From: Pagrus major
Taxonomy: Eukaryota; Chordata; Actinopteri; Spariformes; Sparidae
Length of the DNA: 64,000 nt
Assembly: GCF_040436345.1 (NCBI RefSeq)
Contig: NC_133223.1
Location: 31,339,493-31,403,492, forward strand
Reading direction: 5' to 3'
Positions 1 to 11,133 of this stretch are shown here, piece by piece. The translations under genes were made by a program, and so were the position numbers. Every line of letters begins with the position of its first letter. Position 1 is the stretch's first letter. The notes under the pieces are model-generated. The model worked only from the letters and a program-made list of their open reading frames with translations. It made no database searches and was not told the origin of the DNA.

Positions 1-744
1 AAGATATGGCCAGACTTTTTGTTTAAAACATTCAAAAAATGAACATAATCGACAGAGTCATAGACGTCTATGTATTGTGTTGCTTTGTACCTCAAGAGGT
101 GATGTAAAAACAACCGTTTCACAACTGTACTTAGTCTAAACTCACAAAATGTCCAGGAAGGAAACAGAAAAACACAACAGTACAGCATCTAAACTCCAAG
201 TGTCTCTCTTTTATCCAACTAAGGCGAGCTTAATCGCCTCGTTAACTCGACGTTAAAAACACACTTCATTCAAAAACATCACCAACACAGTCTTGGTTTG
301 TCTCCACAATCACCTCTGGTGTGGTCAAAATAAATCCTCAGGTCACAGAGTAAGATGTGAAAATGTTTCGGCTCTGCACGCCGACTTTTTTTTAATCACC
401 CGCTGCTGACCACCGACTCTCTCCTGTTGTCCCTGGAGTCAGAGTCCTGATCAGAGCCGCTTTAAATCACCTCCGCACTTCAAACTGGCATCTGTCAGTC
501 TCAGAGGCCGTGTTCACTCCCAGTCTGATGCTCGGCCTTGAAGGCCTGTTGAGCTGAGCCCCTCGGCCCATGTTAACTCCCCCCGTCAGCAGAGGTTGCA
601 GTGTGAGCAGACCCCATCAGCTGACAGTAGCTAGCGAGCAGCAGCAGAAGCATAATTTAAACATTGTTCCCCATAATTTGAATTTAAAGGCAATGCACTA
701 CCAGCCCCATTACATTCAGCCCAGCTGTTTTCATAGAAAGATGT
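1..744. other. non-coding, nothing recognised
   Basis: AT-rich intergenic DNA with a slightly GC-richer patch near 390-620. Open frames are short and show no recognisable protein. Confidence 0.6.
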
Positions 745-970
745 TAGAGCTGCAACAATTCATCGATAAGTTGTCAATGTCAAAATTCTCTGATTCCAGC
801 TTCAAAAATGTGAATATTTTCTGGTTTCCTTCATCCTCTAATGACAGTAAACTGAATATGAATACATTTGAGGACGTCATGTTGGGCTTTGAGAAACTCT
901 CATTTTTCACAATTTGGTTATAAACCAACCAAACTATTCAAATCGAGTAATTGACAGTGAAAACAATCGG
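745..970 (+). mobile_element. MITE fragment starting TAGAGCTGCAAC
   Basis: The end TAGAGCTGCAAC, then TTCCAGCTTCAAAAATGTG, GACAGTAAACTGAATATG and GAGGACGTCATGTTGGGC follow the order of blocks in a very common percomorph miniature transposon. The same type occurs at 57091-57252. The distal end decays after GAAAACAATCGG. The family is recalled from memory and was not searched. Confidence 0.55.
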
Positions 971-2293
971 TCTCAGAACTAATGGTAACATATCGTTTCA
1001 TGGTTAGTTTCATTACACAGAGACGCTGTCACATAAATCATGACAATCGTCCTTTAAGCAGTATTGATTTCTTATTTAAATCCTCGGTGTTGCCCTGGAG
1101 CATCCAGAAAGAGGCAAAAAAATACAAATATCATCTCAAAAGGATCTAATATCACTTAATAGCTTCATCAAACTGCAGCTCAAACACATTTTCTGTGTTT
1201 AAATTTTGAAGCAACACAACTGCTGCACATACACACAAATCTTGGAGCACTGGAGTGTTTATTTCTTCAGGGATTCCTTCTGAGCCAGATGTAATCTATG
1301 CAAGAGGATGGATTAGGTTATAGATTATTAATCTAAAGATGGATAGGGATGATGAGCTGGTCGAGCCTCCGGGTGTCGGCTCTGCCACAGTGAACGCTGG
1401 GAAATTGATCTGCAGGTCGATGCCGGCTTCACCCTGGTCTATCATGGAAGGGACATCCCACTGTGCCTCCGGGGAGCGTTTATTCATGTCCCGGCGAGCG
1501 AGGGAATAACCGCCGTGCATGTAACCTGAGCACCATTCATCTGCCGACTGGCCCGCGCTTCGCCTGCATGAAGCGGGAGGAGCAGCTCCAGCCTGCGGAG
1601 CGTTAAACTTGTAATTGTCACAAAATGAACGATGAGGCATCAGGCGCTGAGCTTACTTTCATCTTGTTAGTCAGCATCCCACAGTAAGCAAGCTTTATTG
1701 CCTTTTTTCAACTCGCGACGCACGTCGTGTCACGAACCCGCTCGAAATGGGGTTTTTTTTCATGAGCAATCATCGCCTTCATTCTGAGCACTTCTCTCGT
1801 TGAGGCGGCGTTATCGTCTGGAGTGAGGAAGCAGTTTGATTTTGCAGACGACCCCGGGGTTGTTTGAAGGAAGAGTTGACTACAATGAGCTGGGACTTCA
1901 CACGTGGGCGGACGCATATGTTTGCTTGAGGCTAAGGGCGTTATTTTCAGTTGAGAAATTAAGTTTTTGTTGTAGGTGGATGAACAAGTCGTCCTCATCT
2001 TGAGAGGGCAGTTCACACAAGACACGTACGGATTTTAATTTCTTTTCAATGAGAAGAAGCAAATTGTATCAGAGCTACGAGCGTCTGCTGCATAAATACA
2101 TCCTGACCTCAGAATTAAAAGGTTCTCTTTGATTTCATTGTTGAAAATAAATCATTTACATTCTTTGACAAATATATTAACTTTTTGTGTCGGTTAATTT
2201 TCAGGTTCAAACATCAGTGGCTCTGTCGTTTGGAAAGAGGGAGAGGTTTTAGAAGGTTCCAGTTAAAACCAATTAATGTTTGAATGTAGATTA
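971..2293. other. non-coding, nothing recognised
   Basis: Overlapping short open frames around 1296-1640 and 1708-2025 carry no domain that I recognise. No splice-consistent coding exon was found. Confidence 0.5.
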
Positions 2294-2500
2294 ACAGTGA
2301 TGGAAAGTAACTAGATACGTTTACTCAAGTACAGTTTTGTCGTACTTGTACTTCACTTGAGTATTTCCTTTTTATGCTACTTTATCTAACTTTCCAAGCT
2401 ACTCATATATAAATCAGCTCCACCTTGACAGGATGCTACAGTACTCTGTATGATTATTAATTAACATTATTCTGCTTCAGGGTACTTTACATTTGTAAGG
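2294..2500 (+). repeat. dispersed repeat R2 (TACTCAAGTAC family), copy 1
   Basis: GTGATGGAAAGTAACTAG, TTTACTCAAGTACAG, CACTTGAGTATTTCC and TATGCTACTTTATC follow a well-known percomorph repeat order. Related copies are at 25963-26115 (same orientation), 47556-47722 (opposite) and 38803-38893. Non-autonomous, no open frame. Confidence 0.6.
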
Positions 2501-4199
2501 ACCCAAACACAAAACACCAAGGCAGGCAGGTAGAAAAACAAAAAGCCAGCTCTAATGATCAGAGGGTGTAATCAATAAATCCAAAATGCAAGAAACAAAA
2601 AAGGGGAAATCCAAGAGCGAAGACATTAAACTAAGGACAAACCAGGATAACACGAGGACACAGGCAGCAAACACAGGTAGGCTGAAGGTTAAAGAGTGAA
2701 GGAACAACAAACTTAAATACACAGGAAGCACGCAGCTGAAGATCAAATCGCTGCTAGCCAGACAGAGAAAGTGTGCATGGCGGTTTAAGGAGATATATCC
2801 TGCCCGTCAGTGTGGTAGAGGGTGAAGGATTTGGATTTAGTCCGGTAACGTAACCTTGAGCCTGAGAGCTACTGTATCTAAACACACAGAAATCACCGAG
2901 AAGAAGGACGAGCTAAAAGTCAAGCAGGCCCGGGCAGACAGGCTAACGTTAGCTCTCACAAACAAGTTAACTTCTGCAACGGTGGCACAATTAACTAAAA
3001 CTGACGTCCCTCCAGCCAACACAGTGTGCTTTTGCATTAAGTTTAGCTCCCGTGACATACAGTACATAATTAAAGTTAATTTTCTGTTGTCATAACTAAG
3101 TGATCTCTCTTCTGATTTCATTTTAAATTGCTTAGACATCACTTTCTCTCTGCTGGGTGACGGTGCTGCTGGTGGGGGTCGTCTGGCCTCCACCACGAGA
3201 TCTTTTATGAGATCAGCTCAGTGTCTCAGCTCTGTCTCAGCTCAGTTTGCTGTATTTTTAGTTCAGCTCTGTTTTGTTGACCTCCTTTAGGGCCCAATTT
3301 ACTTAATGTTGCTGTGCCTTTTATGCACCGATTATGAACCCATAATCCTGCATCCTGTGTTTTGCTGCTCTCGGTCCCTCACAGGCTCACATCAGTTTCT
3401 CACCGACTGTGGAAGCAGCCACCTAATGATGTGAACCACTAATCTGTGTTTCTTTCTCTCTGTGCATCCAAACAATCAAAACCAAATGATCAGCACAGGG
3501 GTTTTAAAATCTGACTGAAAAGTGAGTTTCCATACATGCATGTATACATACATATATACATACATTCATGCTCTGCAAATGTAGAAAAAAAGTGATAAAT
3601 GTCGGCATAATTTCTGTTTGGCGATTAAATCTCGTAAGATTCTCCACCACACTGACAGTTCACACTGAAAGTGGTTTAATAAGAAACTCTGCTAAGCGTC
3701 TCTGCTGCGTTTTGGTGTCGTTCATCTCCATAGATTTATCTCTACTTCTCTGCTGTCTGTCTGTGCCGGACTTTGACTAACTCAGAGAGACTTCATGGTG
3801 CAAAAGATGTTCGGCAGACCAAGGAAGTTAAATAAAATCTGGACACAGCGTTGAAGGCAGAGCCCCATTCATTCCTACGAAAGCTGCTCAGTGACGCCAG
3901 AAAAGCTCCAGTCTTTCACAATGTTAGCTTACGGGAAAAAGTCTTTTTGGGCCCCGGTGCATCACGTGAAGATGTAATTACACTACGGAAAACTGGCTTC
4001 AAAGCCTGGCGCTCTTCTTGGGGGCTCGGCACGGACAAGGACGTCAAAGTATGTTCGAGTGCACCCCATAAATAATGTAAATGACAGTTGTCAGACAATA
4101 AAAGTCAACATTTAACAACAGAACAGCCGTCAGTGCTGAAAACATATTTAAAATCAAAACCTGAATACGCATCATCATAAAATAATACAATAAATGGTC
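2501..4199. other. non-coding, nothing firm
   Basis: Contains an imperfect ATAC/ATGT-rich stretch at 3533-3570. Open frames at 2856-3095 and 2837-3196 overlap on opposite strands and look spurious. Confidence 0.5.
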
Positions 4200-4255
4200 T
4201 AGTTCTAGTTGTGTTTGGACATTTTAACCTTGAAATCTTACATATCATATCTTTA
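4200..4255 (-). repeat. dispersed repeat R1, short fragment
   Basis: On the minus strand, AAAGATATGATATGTAAG followed by TTAAAATGTCCAAA aligns with the start of R1 as seen at 24640-24790 and 60885 onward. The match ends after about 55 bp. Confidence 0.4.
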
Positions 4256-5479
4256 AGTTAATATTAGGTTGGGTTCATGAGGTTGGCCAAAAAAAGGTTG
4301 ATTTGTACACAACCAGAGAGAGCGCACTAAAAACCCAGTCGTAACACAGCTGGTTAGAAAAAGACTCTCAGCTCTTTAATGCAGAAATTAATGGCTTCAT
4401 AAATATGTAAATTATGTATCAAGTCTGTCAAGTCGTCCATCTTTGGAGAAGGTTTTAGTGTTTTTCCGTACTTTTCAGGTGTCTCATCCATAAAGCGTCA
4501 GCTGGGTGAGTTTTCTGCCTGGCTTCAGAAATACTAGAAATGTTTGTCTGACTGTAGAGAAGAAGAAGTCTTGATGTGGTTTTACACCAACAGGCAGTGA
4601 ACTTGTTTTCTTCACACGTTCCTTCCTTGAGGAATGGAGGATTTTTTTTTCTTCTGCACCTGCTCAGCTCTGTGTGATCACTTGTGGCATTCGCACCTGT
4701 AGCACTGTGTTGACGTCTCCCCCACCGTTGCAGGTTTTAATGTGTTTTTCTGTAAAAGTGGCTCCTTCCCATCTCGGAGATCGCTCCATTATTAATCCAG
4801 GTACAGTCGCTCCAAACCACCCAGGAAAGCTCCAGCAGGGATACAAAATGGCTGCATGCAGATAATTCAGGTCTTCAGTCTATTCCAATCAGACTCATTG
4901 TGTTTGTTCTTTGAGACGGATTGTTTTATTATATCTGAAATGGAGATCAGACTGAATTCACTCTCATCTCATGAAATATGGTGAAATAACTTTATCATCT
5001 TAGCGTGTAACGTTCACTGTGCACATGAACCGAAACAGCTGCTGTCCTCATAAGTGTTTAATCAAGCTGTCTGAAATGTTAATGCTAGTTATGCTAATAA
5101 TATTTAAAGGAGTCGGGGGTTAGAGGAGCAGCTCTGCTATTGGTCAGCGTGTCCACGGGAGCTGCCTGGAAAAGGGGACTTTTCCTTTACCATGTTTTTA
5201 CTTATTAATGGTCTATTACTGATTCTTAAAGCATTAATAAATAATCTATTAACCACTGATGGTAGCCATTCATTGCAACGCCATCATCCGGGCGCTTCCA
5301 TCTGCCAACTGGAGCTGCAGCCGATATATACCCGCGACTGCTTCCCAAATCTTGGCTAAGAATACATTTGTATAACTACTACACACAGGGGATAAAATCT
5401 ACAAGAAAATACTAATTGTTTAGAGGCACATACAGCCTGGCACATTTTCTAACATGTAGGGCAGCATAGTGGGACCTTG
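4256..5479. other. non-coding, nothing recognised
   Basis: Ordinary AT-rich intergenic sequence with no supported exon, RNA gene or clear repeat end. Confidence 0.5.
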
Positions 5480-5810
5480 ATTATGCCTGATCGGCCCGAT
5501 ACATGTTGGCAACGTGGGTTTCTGCAGACCAAAGATATGTTGAAGGTTTATACTTCTTATGTTGCAACTCTGAAATTTCATGTGGTGACAACGCTTTGCC
5601 TGGAGGTCTTCGTTGGTTTAGGGACAAAAACCACGGGGCTAGAGTTCAGAGAAGAATATGTTTTGGCTGCAAAGTGTCCTGACGTCTTGTTCAAAACATC
5701 CAGTGGTTTCACGCTTACAGATGTTGGACCGTTGTCTTGAACACCAGCCTCAGGTTTGGCAGCTCTCACATCCTCCAACTATTCCTTCCACCTCCCGAAA
5801 TGATAGACAG
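5480..5810 (+). repeat. dispersed repeat R4, longer copy
   Basis: CGTGGGTTTCTGCAGACC, TTTCATGTGGTGACAACGC, GGTTTAGGGACAAAAACCAC and CATCCAGTGGTTTCAC follow the order of a repeat I recall from many percomorph genomes. The last ~130 bp align with 7485-7620. No protein is encoded. Confidence 0.55.
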
Positions 5811-7484
5811 CTCCTGTGGTTTGCAGAAATGTTAAATGGAAACATTTTTGGGCTGTCTGGAGGGCATGAACAACATATTTTGTCATTTCATTCGGAGGAC
5901 TTATGTGTTTTATGGATTATTGGTGTAAATCTGGTGAGAATCTCAAGAAGACAAGATTTACAGGCGTCTCTTCTTCAGATAACTCTTAAATGTAAAAGCT
6001 GGCTGTTGTTCAGAATACAAAGTTTCAGATTAGATGTTTTATTGAGCTGGTGGTGACAATTGTCCAGATGTGTTGTGCACACTGCTGCATAATGGAAGTA
6101 AGAAAAACATGCTAACGTTTTGCAATTAGGTAAACACGGAGAATTTCTTCTTCCTTTCTTTCTACGAGACAAACATCTGCTTTTACAGCCACTCAGACAT
6201 TTCTCCAGATGTATTTAATGTTACATCTGACATCAGTAAATGTTTCTGTGAAGAGGAACTGGGCTTCCACCTTTTTTCTCAAAAGCGTCACGTCCCACGC
6301 GGTATCCTCGGGGATAATATCCGTCTTGTTTTTGGACGTTTTGTTTCGGTACTCCAGCTTGTCGTTTGCTCAGCTTTGATGTGTTATTCCTTCTGAACTT
6401 GAATGGAGAGGAGTGAAAACTTTTCACAGGTGTCTTTTCATCTGATTCTTTTTGACAGATCCAAATCCCTGGAAACTCCTCAGAGTGATGGAGCTCCGAC
6501 CTGCGGATTGAAAACTACTCCCCCCCAAAAAAATGGGCTTTACTTTCAGCTTTAGGGAGCTATTATAACTACACTTCTGAGGGGTGTAATATTTGAGATC
6601 TCATTCGTGAGGATTATTAGGGATGGATTTTGTTATCAGCGGTGTCAGACGGCGAGGCACATCAACTAATTTAGGTCTTAAATTCGCACCACTCTCTCGG
6701 AAATTGGAAAGAAAACTGAAAGCTACTCCGTGGATTTTTTTTTCTCGCGTCAGCTCCGTGGTCGTGCTGTGGCTGTCGTTTTCTTGAGGGGGAGAAAAGC
6801 CTTATCAGCCCAATAAAAAACAATTCATCATTCAGCCGACACTCCCCTGCAGTCCAGTGACAGAGAATCCTATTTCAGTTGTGGTCAATGGAGGGGACGC
6901 TCCCACAGATCTTCCATTATTTATTCAAGGTAGCCCATGGTGAGCAGTGGAGGCCCTGGCGGTGCTATCTCTCACCGAGGCAGGCTGATAAATAGACCTT
7001 ATCCTGTGCTCCATCAGACACCAGGTGAGCTCCCACCCAGTCCATCCCTCTCTACTCTTCCACTGGAGACCCCCTCAGTGTGCACCATTTATCTTCGCCG
7101 TCTCTGCCCAGTCCACAACTTTAACTTCTGCATGTTTCCCAGAGCCCATTGTAATGACGTTTATTCATTAATTCAAGTATGTTTATCTTCTGGGGTAAAA
7201 AGCTAAGCAGGTCTTAAAGTGTCTCTATATGTATTGTATGAATTAAATAATGTTGCACGGTGCAAAAGCTTCTGCGTGCTTATGAAATGTGTAATGTGAT
7301 GCAAATGAAGGGTTTGTGTTACAGAAATGTACTGCAAAGACAAACACAACCAAAGAAATATGATGAAAATGAAGGTTAAACTTAAAACATCTTTCAATAC
7401 CAAGACAAAAAGAAAGAAAGTGCTTGGCATAGAAAAGAGATATGTTTTTCTTCACTGAACACATACCAATACACACATAATATA
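5811..7484. other. non-coding; candidate regulatory block near 6690-7030
   Basis: Mostly unremarkable. At 6790-7030 the sequence is compositionally mixed and carries several GATA-type words (CTTATCAG, CTGATAAAT, CCTTATCC) in a non-repetitive setting. This is suggestive of a conserved non-coding element, but conservation cannot be tested here. Confidence 0.3.
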
Positions 7485-7665
7485 GTTTTGTTAAAAATAT
7501 CGAGCGGTTTCAAACTTAAGAATGTTGGCACGCAGTCTTGAACAGTGGTCACTGGCTTGGAAGCTGTCTCACCTCCATCCTCTCCACCTCCCAACAGGAA
7601 TGTCAGTCATATACACATAATATGAACATGATATGACACAACAGAGAAATGTACATACAAAAACA
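7485..7665 (+). repeat. dispersed repeat R4, shorter copy
   Basis: The blocks CGGTTTCAAACTTAAGAATG, AGTCTTGAAC, CTGGCTTGGAAGCTGTCTCA and AGGAATGTCAGTCATATA align in order with 5690-5810 and extend it. Diverged, without clear ends. Confidence 0.5.
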
Positions 7666-8964
7666 TACAATTTGAGTGTCTCTTAACCGCCGGGGTATTT
7701 TTCAGGGACTGGGCCGAAGTATCGAAACTTTTAATAACTTGCTGCAATTACAGAAATTGTTTTTCTAAATGCTTTGCATGTGTTTTTCTCTATTTGTTGA
7801 GTTTTGTCTATTTGCATTAGTTTTATTGAGCTGCAGAGTGAAGTTTCAGGGTAAGAATTGGTATTTCAGGAGCTCTGCCACGATCATAGCTTCAATTTGA
7901 AGTCACCGTTCCCTGAACGACTGTCCTGCTATCCTGTTCTCTCCGAGTGGCTTTGACACTTGGTCACACTGCTGTGCTGAGAGTGTCACAGAGACAGACT
8001 GGTGCAAGCTGAGAGTCCTTCAGTGTTCCTCCATTTTGATTTTGTCCTGAATGGGCAGCATGGAATTGAATTTTGGATGAGAACAGCTTACAGTAAGATT
8101 GAACCGTGTCTTATTTCTTCACTTTCTTTCTCAGCGTTTTTTATTTATTTTTCCATTATAGCATCATAATATGAAATCAGCGTGACATGGTGAGGTTTAA
8201 CATAAGCAAAGACCAGATATCAATAAAGAATTAAGCCATTACAGCTTAATTAAAGTCGTAAACAAAGTCACACATCGATTGTTATGAGCTCGACTTTATG
8301 ACAGATTTGTCACAGGGCTGATTTGACGAGTCCCAGCGAAGATAAATGAGCGTTCATCAGTGGATACTAAAATACTGCACACTATGTCCACGTCTCGAGC
8401 AGTGAGTCACCCGGCAGCTGAGACAACCTGCTGGCATTTTCCTCAAGGCCACATCTCGTGTCAGCGCCGTGCTCCATGACAGCGTCTGTGGTGGTGAGCT
8501 ACAGTTTGCAGCACTTATTACAAGGCAGTTATTTCTCCCCTGCTCGATCAGTAGTGCAGTATATACAGGCACGGTCATAATTTAAGGTCTACACAGTCAC
8601 TGCGGTTAATGGACAAACTCCGGCTCAGATCAGTTCCTTATCATAAAAAACACAGCTGGGAAGCGAGGAAATATATAGGACACTCCTGCAGCACACATGA
8701 CTGATGGAGGAGACAAAGATTATATGCATGGTGTTAAGATATCGACTGCTCAGACTTCAGCCACCACCATACACCACGTCGCTCAGGTTCTTGAGTATAG
8801 AGGGAACCATGACCTGAATGCTTGATCAGTCTTTCGTTGAGACAATTTTCTATTTTTCCGTGGTTTGTTGGTTTTACTACACAGAAATGCCACTGGCCTT
8901 TCTCACTGAGAGTGTCAGTGATATTATAAGGGTGAAACAGATCCTGAATATCTGCCAGAGCAGG
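7666..8964. other. non-coding, nothing recognised
   Basis: No supported exon, RNA gene or repeat end. Confidence 0.5.
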
Positions 8965-9325
8965 AAGTTGGAGAACGAGACTAAACATAACGTCAGGGCA
9001 ACTTTAAAACACGACCTAGTCCATGAACACTTCGTCACATCAGACAGTTTTTCATCTGAAATTGTGTTTTTTATAATATTGTCTAACAGAGCGGCTAGAT
9101 CACTTTACTGTACATTAACATAAGCTCGCAAGCAACAACACACACCGAGGTTGTGTGTGTCTGAGTGTTTAACTTCAGGCCGACCTCTCACTAAACTCAG
9201 CAGAGACTCCAGTTCTCCCTCTTCTTTCCCCCGTCTCTTCTCTTTAACGTTTAAAAAACAGACAGACATTGGAGGTCACCTGCAGTCAGGTTGATAAACA
9301 GGAGTGAAGATACACGACTCAAAAT
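8965..9325 (+). repeat. dispersed repeat R1, tail-bearing copy
   Basis: It starts near GGAAGTTGGAGAACGAGACT (compare GGAAGTTGGCAAACGATACT at 61.0 kb) and ends GGTTGATAAACAGGAGTGAA. It aligns along its length with 61010-61475 but lacks about 70 bp of the tail and has no long GT tract. Confidence 0.6.
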
Positions 9326-11081
9326 GTGTTCGGGATATTTTACTGTTTCATTTGATTGTTTCTTCTGTAATCTCAATATCCCTAACTCATTTTGAGTAGT
9401 GTAAATCTACTTTTTAATCCCAAAAGTTAAAAAGTCATCTCTGAGCTCTCCTCCCGTCTGTAAACGGCTCCAGGATCAGAGCAGAATCAGATGCAACTCC
9501 GGACTCTCTCCTCCAGAGCTGGATGTTAACTGCATTCAGTTTTTAACCTTTTAAACTCAGTTTTATCATCTGGCAAAGGTCAGAACTATGGTATGTAAGG
9601 CATTTATGTGTGACTTTACCCATCCATGACATCAGTGGTATTGTGACAGACGTGACATATAGAGCTCAGTGAAGGTCAGTGAAGTTACATCCTGGCTGTT
9701 GACACTGGGTTGAGTGAGGATGACACGGGATTGATGCTTTTTGCGTTGCCTGAGAGATCGATAATGGTGATTCACTGCGAAGTGTTGAGGATTACGGTAA
9801 AGCCAAGCAATGGATTTATGTAAGCAACAAGCAACTAACCATACGCTCAACAGCTCGTAACCAAGTCAGCACTTGGTATTCAGATATTTCACATACAGTA
9901 TCCATGGACATGTGTGTCTTTGCCCGGGGCAAGGTTTCTTCCACAGCATATCATTTAAGAATCACAGCACAGGTGCACATACTCTACAAGGACACCCTAA
10001 AGGCCACATAACAGTCCAGTGAGGCAGCGTTGGAGGAAATGGTTCCCATGGTGAAAAATTATCAATGTCAGACTCATTTCTATTGCCAATTATAACACTG
10101 TAGATATGCAGGAATTAGTTTTTGTTGGCTTGGATACACAGACATATTGGCAGTTTAGCATTTTCCTCAACAAAGAAAATTAGAAAATTATGGCAGGGTC
10201 ACGGCAGCAGAGCCAGGCGGCTCCCGCAGTTGAATGGTAGTGATTATGTGATAACAATGACTTTATCACCTTCCACTATTGTGTTGTAGTTACTGTCTCT
10301 GGAAACTTGTATTGAACAAAATCACCGCGACGGTCATCATCCCGGCCCGCGAGTGAAAGCCGGATAGCGTCCGCTGTAATTTAGAGCAAAATGCTTAACT
10401 TTGTCCTTTTCAATGATGCATGGTGGGTCAGGATCTCAATCACAATACATTATAACTGCATCCATATCATTATAAACAGGTGGAAATGGAGGAAAAACAA
10501 ACGGATGTCAACGTCATGATGTGTGCCGTCTCACCTCTTTTGCTTCAGCGTGAACAAAAGAAAAAGGCAGCGTAAAGGCGAACCTTCGTTGCGGTGATAA
10601 TGCAGAGTCTGTGTGTGAAAAGGGCTATAAAAGCAGCGTTGGATGATGATCAGGCTGTTACAATCCTCATTTTGGTGTCATATCTGCATGAATTTTCAAC
10701 ACTAATGTAGGAAATCCTTTTTCAGCGAGGCTTGTGTCCACAATAAATATCTTCCAAGTGGATACAAGCAGTCGCTTGGAATAAAAGTGTGCATCCGCCG
10801 TTAATGAATTCATATGCAGATCTGTTACAGATTCCTCTCAGCCCATTAGGAGCTCCTCATGAGCTCTCCGTTCGGGGCAGCTCAACACGTCCAAGCGATT
10901 GGTGTCACTGTTGGAGGATGCATGTATATGTAACTTGTGTGTGTGGGTGAGCCCCAGGAAGAAAATCGTGTTAAAGGAAATGTTGGAGGCCAAGTCTTCT
11001 CCCCTTCCACCCTGAGGCGAGAGCTACCTTGGTGAAGAGAAGGTCTGAATACTGTATGCTCCATCTCCTCATGCATGGTTG

Positions 11082-11084
<3 letters not shown>
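9326..11084. other. non-coding, nothing firm
   Basis: No gene recognised. The piece 10740-10870 is non-repetitive and balanced in composition, but I cannot argue function for it. Confidence 0.45.

Positions 11085-11131
<47 letters not shown>
11085..11131. repeat. (CA)23 microsatellite
   Basis: Uninterrupted CA dinucleotides, with a shorter CA run at 11169-11178. Open frames through it, giving histidine-threonine or cysteine-valine repeats, are artefacts. Confidence 0.97.
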
Positions 11132-11133
<2 letters not shown>

